64,000 nt of DNA from an uncultured Alphaproteobacteria bacterium (GCA_902621205.1 CACNLH010000003.1:1-64000); one strand, 5' to 3'; counted from the first letter of the stretch, positions 1-8,798 are shown. Notes: a model not told the origin generated them from the letters alone. Numbers and translations: made by a program.

Positions 1-1215
1 GTTTGTCTTACCACATGCTCTTGCTAACATTTGGCACTCAAGAGTCATAGTGCTAAGCAAATTATAAACTCTTTCTGCTGCCTCTGTTGGGTCTAATCTA
101 CTTCTAAGAACAGGATCCTGTGTGGCCACACCAACTGGACATCTACCAGTGTGACAGTGATAGCAGTAACCTGCCTCCACTCCCATTTCTTTTTCATAAT
201 CAGCTTCTGGAATGTCTTTGTTACAGTTCAGTGCTACTAATCCAGCTGTACCGATAGCAATAGCATCTGCCCCAAGAGCTAAGGCTTTAGCCATATCAGC
301 TCCATCTCTAATACCTCCAGCAAATACTAATGATATTTCACCAGTTTTTCCCACATCGTCCAAAGCTCTTCTTGCTTCTCTAATTGCACCAATACCAGGA
401 ATACCAGTATTAGCTGCTGCAATGTGTGGACCAGCTGCTGTTGAACCTTCCATAGAGTCTAAAAATATAGAGTCAGGGTCACATTTTGCTGCCATTCTGA
501 CATCGTCATAAACTCTTGATGCACCTAATTTCAATTGAATTGGCACTTGATTGTCAGTTAATTCTCTTAATTCTTGAACCTTAAGAGCTAAATCGTCCGG
601 TCCCATCCAGTCTGGGTGTCTAGCAGGAGATCTTTGATCTATACCAGCAGGTAACGATCTCATCTCAGCTACTTGGTCAGTAACTTTCTGGCCCATTAAG
701 TGACCACCCATCCCAACTTTTTGACCTTGGCCAATGAAAACCTCAATAGCGTCAGCTAATTGAGCATGGTGTGGGTTGAAGCCATACCTGGATTGAATAC
801 ATTGATAATACCATTTGTGAGAGTACCTTCTCTCATCAGGTATCATACCCCCTTCTCCAGAGCAAGTTGCACTTCCAGCCATTGATGAACCTCTAGCTAA
901 AGCAGTTTTTGCTTCATAAGAAAGAGCACCAAAACTCATACTTGTTATGTAAACAGGAATATCAAGTTTGATAGGATTTTTTGCTCTAGGGCCTATTATT
1001 GTTTCTGTTAGACACTTCTCTCTGTAACCTTCAATAACAAATCTTGTTAATGTGCCTGGTAAAAAAACTAAATCATCCCAGTGAGGAATTTTTTTCATTA
1101 ACGCCATACCACGCATACGATAACGACCAAGTTGTGATTTGATATGAATGTCGTCCATTACCTCGGGGGTAAAAATTGAGTTTTGTCCTAATAATTGTGT
1201 ATTACGTTTTGCCAT
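1..1215 (-). CDS. mgsC: Glutamate-synthase-like FMN subunit, copy 1 (MgsC/GlxD type), 3'-truncated by window edge
   Basis: This encodes the FMN-binding glutamate synthase domain protein (GltB central/FMN domain, GlxD/MgsC family). It probably makes glutamate or N-methylglutamate from the amide released by the MgsA and MgsB partners. The gene starts at ATG 1215, whose A overlaps the last base of the preceding mgsB stop (TAATG). The first 405 codons lie in the window and the C-terminus continues past base 1. Visible are the family motifs SMSFGALS and GGIRDGADMAKALALGADA (FMN phosphate site). A cysteine cluster, C351-x2-C354-x4-C359, is typical of the 3Fe-4S site of glutamate synthases. The second copy at 6.8 kb lacks these cysteines. 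It is the last gene of the FAD oxidoreductase-ligase-mgsABC operon that is visible here. The family is sure; the exact substrate is inferred. Confidence 0.85.
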   Translation of the reverse strand, partial: MAKRNTQLLGQNSIFTPEVMDDIHIKSQLGRYRMRGMALMKKIPHWDDLVFLPGTLTRFVIEGYREKCLTETIIGPRAKNPIKLDIPVYITSMSFGALSYEAKTALARGSSMAGSATCSGEGGMIPDERRYSHKWYYQCIQSRYGFNPHHAQLADAIEVFIGQGQKVGMGGHLMGQKVTDQVAEMRSLPAGIDQRSPARHPDWMGPDDLALKVQELRELTDNQVPIQLKLGASRVYDDVRMAAKCDPDSIFLDSMEGSTAAGPHIAAANTGIPGIGAIREARRALDDVGKTGEISLVFAGGIRDGADMAKALALGADAIAIGTAGLVALNCNKDIPEADYEKEMGVEAGYCYHCHTGRCPVGVATQDPVLRSRLDPTEAAERVYNLLSTMTLECQMLARACGKTN

Positions 1216-2051
1216 TAGCCTAATATTCCTTTCTTTTCTGCTGGCTCTAGATTGTCATAATTCCAGAGCATTCTTCCTGCAACGTATTTCTTAAATTTTG
1301 AAGCTGGGACCTTGCAATCAATCTCAGCATTTTTAATTTTTTGTTCTAGCCATCTAACCTCGTGTTCATTCATTTCACCAGGTACGCAGTCTGTTCCAAG
1401 CGAATGAGGCTCCCCTCCTACAAAAATGATACCATCATACATTGAGTCACCCATGTTTGCGTTTACATCACCACAAACGATAATTCTTCCTCTTTGCATC
1501 ATAAATCCAGTGTAAGCTCCAGCATTTCCGCCAATAAGAATAGTGCCACCTTTCATGTCAATTCCAGTTCTTGCACCTGCATCGCCTTTAACTATAAGGT
1601 CACCGCCTCTAAGAGCAGCTCCAAAACAAGATCCTGCATTGTTTTCAACAACAACTTTTCCTGACATCATATTTTCAGCACATGACCAACCAACTCTTCC
1701 GTTAACTCTCACTGTTGGTCCATCGATACAACCGATACCAAAATAACCTAAGCTACCCTCAAAGATTAAGTTTAACTTATTTAGAATTCCCACACCAAGT
1801 GAATGTTTTGCACCAGGGTTTTTAATAACTATAGACCCATATCCCTTTCGAATTGCATCTCTAATTTTTTGATTCAATTCATGAGCATCAATGCCTTCAC
1901 AATCAATGGAGGTTCTTTTATTAAAATCAACTTCGTGATTACCGTAGTAGGTATAATTTTCTTCTTCTGTTACTTCAAAATATAATTTTTTCGATCTACC
2001 TGATAAATTTTCATCATCAAAAGCAGTAGTTCTTTTTGTTATGCCTGCCAT
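1215..2051 (-). CDS. mgsB: Glutamate-synthase C-terminal-domain-like subunit, copy 1 (MgsB/GlxC)
   Basis: A 278-residue protein of the GltB C-terminal beta-helix family (GXGXG repeats, GlxC/MgsB), the structural subunit that joins the amidotransferase and FMN subunits. The repeats are visible from about residue 75 to 225 (GYFGIGCIDGPTVRVNGRVG, then successive GG/GDAGARTG/GGNAGAYTG turns). The N-terminal ~70 residues are longer than in the second copy at 8.1-8.8 kb (227 residues). The start at 2051 overlaps the end of mgsA by 13 bases, and the stop overlaps the ATG of mgsC, so translation is probably coupled. It has no catalytic residues of its own. Assignment to N-methylglutamate synthase rather than another glutamate-synthase-like enzyme is inference from context. 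Confidence 0.85.
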   Translation of the reverse strand: MAGITKRTTAFDDENLSGRSKKLYFEVTEEENYTYYGNHEVDFNKRTSIDCEGIDAHELNQKIRDAIRKGYGSIVIKNPGAKHSLGVGILNKLNLIFEGSLGYFGIGCIDGPTVRVNGRVGWSCAENMMSGKVVVENNAGSCFGAALRGGDLIVKGDAGARTGIDMKGGTILIGGNAGAYTGFMMQRGRIIVCGDVNANMGDSMYDGIIFVGGEPHSLGTDCVPGEMNEHEVRWLEQKIKNAEIDCKVPASKFKKYVAGRMLWNYDNLEPAEKKGILG

Positions 2052-2980
2052 ACTTTTACCTCCGCTTCATAAGGGTCATATGTTTTAATTTCGTGAGGAA
2101 ATATATTCCTAATTGCAACTTCCTCTGATGCACATGCTACGATGTCTTTACTTTCGTAGATTACCATTGGCTTAGCAGCCATATGGTCTTTTGCCATTCC
2201 CAACTGATCCTTTGTTGCTACAACATATGTAAAAACTCCATCGAGCTCATCCAAGCTATCATGCATAGCTTTTTCTAGTTCAATGCCGTTAGCCATCTTA
2301 TCAGCTATATAGACAGCAATTATTTCTGAGTCACAATTTGAATTAAACCTGTAACCTTTTCTTTCAAGTACTCTTCTATTGCCCCAATAGTTAGTCAATT
2401 GACCATTATGAACAACTGACACATCCTCAAAAGGAAAAGCCCAATAAGGGTGTGCGGATTTAATATCTACATCAGACTCGGTAGCCATCCTTGTATGGCC
2501 AATACCGTGGGTACCCATAAATTTATCAAGGCCATATTGATTGGATACAGTATTTGCATCGCCTAAGTCTTTAATGAGCTCAAGACCCTTACCAATAGAT
2601 AAAATTTCAGTTTTTTCGACTGTTTCTATCTCAGTAGCCAAATCTGTGAGGTCACCTTTAAAATCAAATATATATCTGAAAGCGTATGGGGTGCTGGAGC
2701 TTTCTTTTGTTACTTTAGCACCATGTTTTTTTAAAATAGAGTCGACAGCATTTTTTCTATTTTTTAAATCAGCAGGTGAGTCGACAGTTGCATTTACCTT
2801 TTCAGCCTCGTTTTCAGATATTTTAAATCTCATTACAAAGCCTTTTTTTAAAGGTGTTCCGTACATAGCATATCCTGTTGAGTCAGGTCCCCTATGTTTA
2901 AGACCTTGTAACATAAGGCCCATTTGTTCACCGACGTTGACTGTCTTCTTTTTATTTATAACTCCAGCTATTCCACACAT
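2039..2980 (-). CDS. mgsA: Class II glutamine amidotransferase subunit, copy 1 (MgsA/GlxB)
   Basis: A 313-residue Ntn-type glutamine amidotransferase (GATase II). The start is MCGIAGVIN, so Cys2 becomes the N-terminal nucleophile after Met removal. Other family signatures are HRGPDS (about 30-35), GIGHTRMATES, AHPYWAF and VVHNGQLTNY in the middle of the protein. It would hydrolyse glutamine or a gamma-glutamyl amide such as gamma-glutamylmethylamide and pass the amine to the FMN subunit. The ATG at 2980 has a good AGGAG site 8 bases upstream. It lies 19 bases after the ligase gene and overlaps mgsB. Its paralogue at 8.8-9.7 kb keeps the same nucleophile. Family certain; use in the N-methylglutamate pathway inferred. 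Confidence 0.87.
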   Translation of the reverse strand: MCGIAGVINKKKTVNVGEQMGLMLQGLKHRGPDSTGYAMYGTPLKKGFVMRFKISENEAEKVNATVDSPADLKNRKNAVDSILKKHGAKVTKESSSTPYAFRYIFDFKGDLTDLATEIETVEKTEILSIGKGLELIKDLGDANTVSNQYGLDKFMGTHGIGHTRMATESDVDIKSAHPYWAFPFEDVSVVHNGQLTNYWGNRRVLERKGYRFNSNCDSEIIAVYIADKMANGIELEKAMHDSLDELDGVFTYVVATKDQLGMAKDHMAAKPMVIYESKDIVACASEEVAIRNIFPHEIKTYDPYEAEVKVWQA

Positions 2981-2999
2981 ACTTTTCTCCTATCTTATC

Positions 3000-4469
3000 T
3001 TATGGTAAGCAATCTAGGTATTTATCGAGATCCCATTGAGTCGGAGTTGCTAAAAATTCTTCCCACTCATCTCTTTTATACTCCATAAACACTTTCATCA
3101 TGTCACCTGGTAGAGCATCTTGTATTACCTTGTCGGTTTCTAATCGATCTAATGCCTCACCAAGAGTCATTGGTAATTTTTCAACTTGCTTACCAGCTTT
3201 CATTTGTTCATACATATTTTGTTGTTCAGGTTTGCCTGGATCCATTTTCTTTGAAATACCATGGTCGAATGCTTTCAACAGGCCGCTTCCCATTAAGTAT
3301 GGGTTGTGGGCTGAGTCAACTGATCGATATTCAAATCTACCAGGGGCAGATACCCTTAAACCACAGGTTCTGTTTTGATATCCCCAGTCCGCATAAACTG
3401 GAGCCCAAAAACCTGTATCCCAAAGTCTTCTATATGAATTCACAGTTGAGGAACCCAAGGCTGTTAAAGCAGGAAGGTGTTCCATGACACCACCAATTGC
3501 TTGAAGGCCTATTTTTCCAGGAATTCTTCTATCTTTTCCGTCCGGCATAAAGACATTTGTACCTCCCCTACGGTGATGAAATACATTTTCCATACCTGGG
3601 ATAGTCTTGTTACCACATGGTATTAACTCATCTTTTCCGCCCTTCCAGAGTGAAATATTTGTGTGACACCCAGAAGCAGACACGCCAACAAATGGCTTAC
3701 TCAGAAAACAAGCAATCAAATTAAATTCTCTTGCTACTTGAGCACAGATTTGTCTGTAAGTTGATAACCTGTCAGCGTTTCTAACAACATCATCGTAATT
3801 GAAATTTAGTTCTAATTGTCCAGGCGCGTCCTCATGGTCACCTTGGATAATGTCCAAACCCATTGCACGTGAATACTCAATTACTTTCATGTAAACAGGT
3901 CTTAATGATTCAAATTGATCAATGTGATAGCAGTAGGGCTTAGAGAAACCTGAACCAGTCGGTGAACCATCTTCGTTTTTTGTTAACCACATCATTTCAG
4001 GTTCTGTCCCTGCTCGTAATTCTAGTTTGTGTTTCTTTTTAAATTCTTCATGGGCTCTTTTTAAGTTACCTCTGCAATCAGATGTAAGATATCCACCAGG
4101 ATCTTTTTCTTCTTCCCTGTTTCTAAAACAAGTACAAAAAACTCTGGCAATTCTTTTATCCCATGGAATTTGAACAAATGTTTCAGGGTCAGGTATACCC
4201 ACTAATTCGTGAGCCTCTGGTCCATAACCTATGTAATCACCATGTCTATTTGTAAATAGATTAGCAGTAGCTCCATAAACTAATTGGAAACCTTTATTGG
4301 CTACACTCTCCCAATGATCTGCAGGAACTCCTTTACCTACAATTCGACCTGTAACAGAAATAAATTGATAATAAATGTACTCAATTCCTAATTTATCAAT
4401 TTTTTTTCTAACTTGTTTTATATAGTCTTGTCTCTTTTTATCCTTAACGTACGTTTCTAGCGCTGTCAT
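3000..4469 (-). CDS. Glutamine synthetase family ligase (GlnT/GmaS-related)
   Basis: A 489-residue glutamine-synthetase-fold ligase that would join glutamate to ammonia or an amine with ATP. Visible: beta-grasp start YQFISVTGRIVGKGVP (34-49), acidic metal-site motif DHEDAPGQLELNF (211-223), a GCHTNISLW histidine/ATP motif, and FEYRSVDSAHNPYL near residue 375. Known gamma-glutamylmethylamide synthetases (GmaS) carry, as I recall, EDANGQFEMNF at the metal site. The A-P-G-Q-L-E-L variant and the greater length (GmaS is about 440) place this in a sister subfamily. It could be the GmaS of this organism or act on another amine. The gene follows the FAD oxidoreductase by 21 bases, precedes mgsA, and has an excellent AGGAGGAG site. 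Fold sure, substrate open. Confidence 0.8.
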   Translation of the reverse strand: MTALETYVKDKKRQDYIKQVRKKIDKLGIEYIYYQFISVTGRIVGKGVPADHWESVANKGFQLVYGATANLFTNRHGDYIGYGPEAHELVGIPDPETFVQIPWDKRIARVFCTCFRNREEEKDPGGYLTSDCRGNLKRAHEEFKKKHKLELRAGTEPEMMWLTKNEDGSPTGSGFSKPYCYHIDQFESLRPVYMKVIEYSRAMGLDIIQGDHEDAPGQLELNFNYDDVVRNADRLSTYRQICAQVAREFNLIACFLSKPFVGVSASGCHTNISLWKGGKDELIPCGNKTIPGMENVFHHRRGGTNVFMPDGKDRRIPGKIGLQAIGGVMEHLPALTALGSSTVNSYRRLWDTGFWAPVYADWGYQNRTCGLRVSAPGRFEYRSVDSAHNPYLMGSGLLKAFDHGISKKMDPGKPEQQNMYEQMKAGKQVEKLPMTLGEALDRLETDKVIQDALPGDMMKVFMEYKRDEWEEFLATPTQWDLDKYLDCLP

Positions 4470-4490
4470 TTTATTCCTCCTCCTTTTACA

Positions 4491-5837
4491 TCAACTCCAA
4501 GGGAACGGGCTCTTTGAAACCGGATGTAACTTCCCTTCTTCATAACGAGAAAATCTAAAAGGTTCTAGAATTTCAGATTTCTCACCAAGTAACTCATTAG
4601 ATACAAGATCACCTAACCCAGCCATTTTGTATCCATGGTTTGCATCAGCTATAATATATACGTTTTCTCTGTATCGGTCGAATACGGGAAAACGATCTGG
4701 AGTAACACAGCCAATACCGCCAGCTTTTTGCTTTTTGTATTTAGCGTGACATCCATCAAATTGCTTTTGGCAAAAAGCCAAAGCTGAGGTCCATTTATCC
4801 TCAAAAGAAGCCCTTGGTTGAAACTCATCTGAGTCATGACCATAAGGGTCAAGACTTATGTCGTTTACAGGTTTATTTATGTCATATGGAGAGGAGCCGC
4901 CTTGTATACCATCTCTGTAGACATCGGGCTTATAGTAAAAACCCCACATAACATTTTCATGTATAACATCTCCTGTTTTATTTGAGACAAGTGTAGCTTC
5001 TGTATCAACATGAATAACTGGGTACTCTGTTCCGTTTGCTGTTTTATAACTTCTTGGATCAACTTCCAACTCACCCTCTTCAAGCGCCATGTATGACCAC
5101 ATAGGTATATCATCAGTAAATGAACCATCAGGTTTTTTAATTTTTACGGTGTTAGGTAATTCTAAAATTTCCCAGAATTTTCTTACCCATGGACCAGCCG
5201 CAACAACTAATTGAGTGCATTCAATTTTACCCTCTGATGTTTCTACAGCCGAAACTGCGCCACTACCATTAGAAGAAATTAAATTGTTAACAGTCACACC
5301 TTCTAAAACTTTTGCACCAGCCGATACTGCTAACTTATGGAAGCCCTCTATGGCTCCTCTATTAGCTCCATATCCTGTTTTCTTTTCGTGTAAAACTGAA
5401 GTGATGCCTTGAGCTTGCCAATCTGGCAACATGTCTTTCATATACTTATCACAATCTGATGCTCCCTCAATAAACTCAGAGTCAAATCCTATTTCTTTTT
5501 GCTGCTCATAAACTTCAGACATTCCCTCTTGCATAAGCTCGGAGTTGATCTGCATGTAGCCAACTGGCTTGTAAGTTAAAGCCTCAGAATTCTCATTCCA
5601 AACATTTACAGAATGAGCCATTAGTCTTCTCATTGCAGGCTGGTAGTAATTGTTCCTTACAATTCCACATGCAACACCACTAGCTCCATTTGCAACTTTG
5701 GATTTTTCCAAAACGATTACAGAATTTTCTTTGAGTTGGCCTTTGCTGGATAATTTTTTACAAAGATGCCATGCGGTGCTCAGACCGTGAATTCCAGCAC
5801 CGATTATTAAATAGTCACATTTAGTAGGTAAGCTCAT
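4491..5837 (-). CDS. FAD-dependent amine oxidoreductase (sarcosine oxidase beta/DadA-like)
   Basis: A 448-residue DAO-family flavoprotein. The dinucleotide-binding motif GAGIHGLSTAWHL is at the N-terminus, ASGVACGIVRNNYYQPAMRR follows, and a C-terminal GGIGCVTPDRFPVFD...ADANHGYKMAGLG region closes the FAD site. The open frame extends to 5894, but I choose ATG 5837 (MSLPTKCDYLIIGAG). A GGAGGT site lies about 10 bases upstream, and the longer start would abut the operator palindrome at 5893-5919. It is the first gene of the operon with the glutamine-synthetase-like ligase and mgsABC. That context suggests oxidation of an N-alkylated amino acid made by those enzymes, or of a related secondary amine. 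It differs from the MgdA protein at 13.5 kb and has no MgdBCD partners. The substrate is unknown. Confidence 0.8.
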   Translation of the reverse strand: MSLPTKCDYLIIGAGIHGLSTAWHLCKKLSSKGQLKENSVIVLEKSKVANGASGVACGIVRNNYYQPAMRRLMAHSVNVWNENSEALTYKPVGYMQINSELMQEGMSEVYEQQKEIGFDSEFIEGASDCDKYMKDMLPDWQAQGITSVLHEKKTGYGANRGAIEGFHKLAVSAGAKVLEGVTVNNLISSNGSGAVSAVETSEGKIECTQLVVAAGPWVRKFWEILELPNTVKIKKPDGSFTDDIPMWSYMALEEGELEVDPRSYKTANGTEYPVIHVDTEATLVSNKTGDVIHENVMWGFYYKPDVYRDGIQGGSSPYDINKPVNDISLDPYGHDSDEFQPRASFEDKWTSALAFCQKQFDGCHAKYKKQKAGGIGCVTPDRFPVFDRYRENVYIIADANHGYKMAGLGDLVSNELLGEKSEILEPFRFSRYEEGKLHPVSKSPFPWS

Positions 5838-5892
5838 TATTTTAGTAACCTCCAAGCAATTACATTTTGTCTGCGAGGTATGAAAAAAACAC

Positions 5893-5919
5893 ATTTTGTT
5901 TCATATTATGAAACAAAAT
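5893..5919. promoter_or_regulatory. Operator palindrome before the FAD oxidoreductase-ligase-mgsABC operon
   Basis: A 27-base inverted repeat with perfect 13-base arms around one central base. Its core, TGTTTCATATTATGAAACA (5897-5915), matches the sites at 6743, 14859 and 24194. It lies 56 bases upstream of the FAD oxidoreductase start and 35 bases downstream of the iclR stop. The symmetry, position and recurrence point to an operator. That the IclR protein binds it is inference. Confidence 0.75.
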
Positions 5920-5954
5920 TTTTACAAAAATCTATTATTTATCAACAATAATCG

Positions 5955-6725
5955 TCAATTGGCAACAATTAGTCGAGAAATTTTAATAGAGGCAGATTGA
6001 AGGAGATCAACATAATCCATCATAGTTTTTGGGTTTAAAATATTTTTACTTCCTGATAAAGCGATTCCTGCAAATGATCTTTTATCTTTGTCTAAAATAG
6101 CAACTCCTATTCCATAAGAGTTTTCAAAAGCTTCTCCATGATTAAGCGCATAACCGTTAGTTCTAATTTTGCCAAGTTGTCTTTTTAAATCATTTAAATT
6201 TGTAATTGTATTGTTTGTGTGAGGATAAAAATTATAGCTTCGATAAATTGTTGCTATTTCATTTTCAGGTCTGTACGCAAGCATGACTTTTCCTAAAGCA
6301 CAGCAATGAGCGTCAAGTCTCATTCTAAAAGTTCTAATAGTTGCATCATCATTGTTGTCAGAAATTTTATCGGAATGAACTATTTGAGAGCCTTCAAGCA
6401 TTGCCAGATATGTAATTAAATTCGTTTTACTAGAGACCTCTTTTAGAATTTCTTTAGAAGTCTCAGAAATTGACTGAAGATAATCTGAGGTTTCTCCAAA
6501 TTGAAAAGCTTTATGTCCCATAGTGTATGTATTCGATCCAGTATTTTTATGGATATAACCAAGTTGAGATAAAACAGACAATAGTCTAAATGTAGTTGTT
6601 CTAGATAAAACTGCTTTTCTAGAAATATTTGATGCCTTCAACGGGAAAATTGATTTTGATAAAATTTCAAGAATTTTAAAAGATTTTTCCAGAGACTTAT
6701 TTATATATTTTAAATCTTGTTGCAA
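5955..6725 (-). CDS. IclR-family transcriptional regulator of the methylamine island
   Basis: A 256-residue IclR protein. It has an N-terminal winged helix (about 10-70, with SRTTTFRLLSVLSQLGYI as recognition and wing region) and a C-terminal GAF-like effector domain (about 80-250, with DAHCCALGKVMLAY and NGYALNHGEAFENSYGIGVAI, typical of the family). Translation appears to start at TTG 6725: a GGAGG site lies 6 bases before it and no nearby ATG is as well placed. The gene sits between two amine operons on the same strand. A palindrome (6743-6761) lies 17 bases upstream, which suggests autoregulation, and the same palindrome occurs at three other promoters in the island. The effector is unknown; an amine or N-methylglutamate would fit. 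Confidence 0.92.
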   Translation of the reverse strand: MQQDLKYINKSLEKSFKILEILSKSIFPLKASNISRKAVLSRTTTFRLLSVLSQLGYIHKNTGSNTYTMGHKAFQFGETSDYLQSISETSKEILKEVSSKTNLITYLAMLEGSQIVHSDKISDNNDDATIRTFRMRLDAHCCALGKVMLAYRPENEIATIYRSYNFYPHTNNTITNLNDLKRQLGKIRTNGYALNHGEAFENSYGIGVAILDKDKRSFAGIALSGSKNILNPKTMMDYVDLLQSASIKISRLIVAN

Positions 6726-6742
6726 AACTGTCCTCCAACCAA

Positions 6743-6761
6743 TGTTCCACAGAATGAAACA
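6743..6761. promoter_or_regulatory. Operator palindrome upstream of iclR
   Basis: TGTTCCACAGAATGAAACA, a copy of the TGTTYCA-n5-TGAAACA motif, lies in the 70-base gap between mgsC copy 2 and the iclR start. Arms are 7 bases with one mismatch between them. It is a candidate autoregulatory site; protein binding is inferred. Confidence 0.68.
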
Positions 6762-6795
6762 TTATAGTAGAGTATAAGTTATTAGCAACTAATGA

Positions 6796-8115
6796 TTAAA
6801 TCTTACCAGGCACCCAACCGGTTCCCGCTAAAGGAACCCTAGCCATTGCAGCAGCTTCAACTGTTAATGCACATAGGTCCTCAGGTTCAAGATTATGTAA
6901 ATCGTTTTTACCGCATGCCCTGGCTATAGTTTGGGCTTCAAGAGTCATAACCTTGAGATAATTAGATAATCTTTTTCCACCTTTTACTGGATCTAACCTT
7001 TTCATTAATTTTGGGTCTTGTGTATTTATACCAGATGGGTCTTTACCTTCATGCCAATCATCGAAAGCACCAGCTGTTGTTCCAAGTTTTTTGTAATCGC
7101 TCTCCCACTTTGGATCATTATCACCAAGTGCGATTAATGCTGATGAACCAATGGAAACAGCATCAGCACCCAATGCCATTGCTTTTGCAACATCCGCACC
7201 ATTTCTAATTCCACCTGAAATAATTAACTGAACCTTCCTGTGCATATCTAAGTCTAATAAAGCATCTACTGCTGGCCTGATACACGCCAATGTTGGCTGA
7301 CCTACATTTTCGATAAATACCTCCTGTGTAGCTGCAGTACCTCCTTGCATACCATCAAGCACCACCACATCAGCACCTGCTTTTACTGCAAGAGCAGTAT
7401 CGTAGTAAGGCCTAGATCCTGCAATTTTTACAAATATGGGAACTTTCCAACCTGTTATTTCCCTGAGCTCTAAAATCTTAATTTCCAAATCATCTGGTCC
7501 AGTCCAATCTGGATGTCTACATGCTGATCTCTGATCAATTCCTTTTGGTAATGTTCTCATCTCGGCAACACGATCACTTATCTTTTGACCGAGTAACATA
7601 CCTCCACCGCCAGGTTTAGCACCTTGACCTATCACAACTTCAATAGCATCTGCTTTTCTTAAATCCTCTGGATTCATTCCATACCTTGAGGGAAGTAATT
7701 GGTAAACCAAATGCTTTGATTGTCCTCTCTCCTCAGGGGTCATGCCTCCATCGCCTGTTGTCGTTGAAGTCCCGGCAATACTAGCTCCTCTTCCAAGAGC
7801 TTCTTTCGCAGGTCCTGAGAGAGCTCCAAAGCTCATTCCAGCAATTGTTATTGGAATATCTAATTCAAGCGGTTTTTTTGCAAATCTTGTTCCAAGAGTG
7901 ACGTTAGTACTACACTTTTCTCTGTAGCCCTCTAAGGGGTATCTTGACATTGATGCGCCTAAAAAAAGAAGATCGTCAAAATGAGGTAATCTTTTTTTTG
8001 AACCACCGCCTCTAATGTCATAAATACCTGTTTCTGCAGCTCTTCGAATTTCAGAGTTTGTATAGTCATCAAATGTCCAAGATTTTCTTGGTGTAGTTTT
8101 AAATTTTTCTGCCAT
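6796..8115 (-). CDS. mgsC: Glutamate-synthase-like FMN subunit, copy 2 (MgsC), lacking the iron-sulfur cysteines
   Basis: A 439-residue GlxD/MgsC-type FMN protein, complete, aligning along its length with the truncated copy at the left edge (shared AGMSFGALSGPAKEALGRG, GGGMLLGQKISDRVAEMR, HPDWTGPDDL, SGGIRNGADVAKAMALGADA). Where copy 1 has C-x2-C-x4-C, this one reads TAGAFDDWHEGKDPSGINTQ (347-366) with no cysteine. It therefore cannot bind the usual 3Fe-4S cluster and probably takes electrons in another way. It is the last gene of the mgdABCD-mgsABC operon, and its ATG overlaps the mgsB stop by one base. Contiguity with N-methylglutamate dehydrogenase genes makes N-methylglutamate synthase the best call. 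Confidence 0.87.
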   Translation of the reverse strand: MAEKFKTTPRKSWTFDDYTNSEIRRAAETGIYDIRGGGSKKRLPHFDDLLFLGASMSRYPLEGYREKCSTNVTLGTRFAKKPLELDIPITIAGMSFGALSGPAKEALGRGASIAGTSTTTGDGGMTPEERGQSKHLVYQLLPSRYGMNPEDLRKADAIEVVIGQGAKPGGGGMLLGQKISDRVAEMRTLPKGIDQRSACRHPDWTGPDDLEIKILELREITGWKVPIFVKIAGSRPYYDTALAVKAGADVVVLDGMQGGTAATQEVFIENVGQPTLACIRPAVDALLDLDMHRKVQLIISGGIRNGADVAKAMALGADAVSIGSSALIALGDNDPKWESDYKKLGTTAGAFDDWHEGKDPSGINTQDPKLMKRLDPVKGGKRLSNYLKVMTLEAQTIARACGKNDLHNLEPEDLCALTVEAAAMARVPLAGTGWVPGKI

Positions 8116-8798
8116 TAGTACTCCGATACATTATCTATATTAAAATTATAAAGTTTTCTTGCTGAACCATACATTTTGAAGTTTTTAATCTCACTTTCAT
8201 TTATACTTGCTTTTTTTAAAAGAGATCTCAAAATATTTTGATCTTTTTTATTCATTTTTTTCTCTTCGCAGTCAGCACCGAGTGATTTCACCTTACCCTT
8301 AATAAAAATATTTGCTTCATAGATACTGTCTCCCAGAGCGTCTCCAGCATCTCCACATATAACTAAATTTCCAGATTGAGCCATAAATGCAGACATATGG
8401 CCTACCGATCCTTTAACTATAATATCTATTCCTTTCATTGAAATCCCACAACGTGAACTAGTATCACCATCAATGATCAAAGTTCCACCATGTGCTGTAG
8501 CACCGGCTGATTGGGATGCATTGCCCTTAACATGAACAGTTCCAGACATCATATTTTCTGCAACACCTGTGCCCACATTTCCATTTACAATGATATTTGC
8601 ATTCATGTTCATACCAGCACAATAGTATCCTGTGTGACCATCAATAGTGACTTCAATCTCGTCTTTTAGTCCAGCACAAATAGCGTGATTTCCATCTGGA
8701 TTTGAAATTTTAAAAATCTTTTTGTTTGATTTTCTATCTATACTCTGAAGAGTTTCATTAACTTTTCTCAATGACTCTTTTTTTAAATTTAAATTCAT
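8115..8798 (-). CDS. mgsB: Glutamate-synthase C-terminal-domain-like subunit, copy 2 (MgsB/GlxC)
   Basis: A 227-residue beta-helix (GXGXG) protein, the MgsB/GlxC subunit paired with the amidotransferase upstream and the FMN subunit downstream. Repeats visible from about residue 45 to 180 include HTGYYCAGMNMNANIIVNG, ENMMSGTVHVKG, CGISMKGIDIIVKG and GDAGDALGDSIYEANIFIKG. It lacks about 50 N-terminal residues present in copy 1. Start and stop each overlap the neighbouring gene by one base (TAATG), a tight translational coupling. Role as the scaffold of N-methylglutamate synthase is inferred from the adjoining mgd genes. Confidence 0.85.
   Translation of the reverse strand: MNLNLKKESLRKVNETLQSIDRKSNKKIFKISNPDGNHAICAGLKDEIEVTIDGHTGYYCAGMNMNANIIVNGNVGTGVAENMMSGTVHVKGNASQSAGATAHGGTLIIDGDTSSRCGISMKGIDIIVKGSVGHMSAFMAQSGNLVICGDAGDALGDSIYEANIFIKGKVKSLGADCEEKKMNKKDQNILRSLLKKASINESEIKNFKMYGSARKLYNFNIDNVSEY

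Noticed and set aside
212-511. Plus-strand open frame of 99 codons
   Set aside because: It lies antisense to the coding frame of mgsC copy 1, whose motifs and iron-sulfur cysteines are clear on the minus strand.
4491-5894. Longer start (5894) of the FAD oxidoreductase
   Set aside because: It would begin at the operator palindrome and adds 19 residues unlike the family; ATG 5837 has a GGAGGT site.
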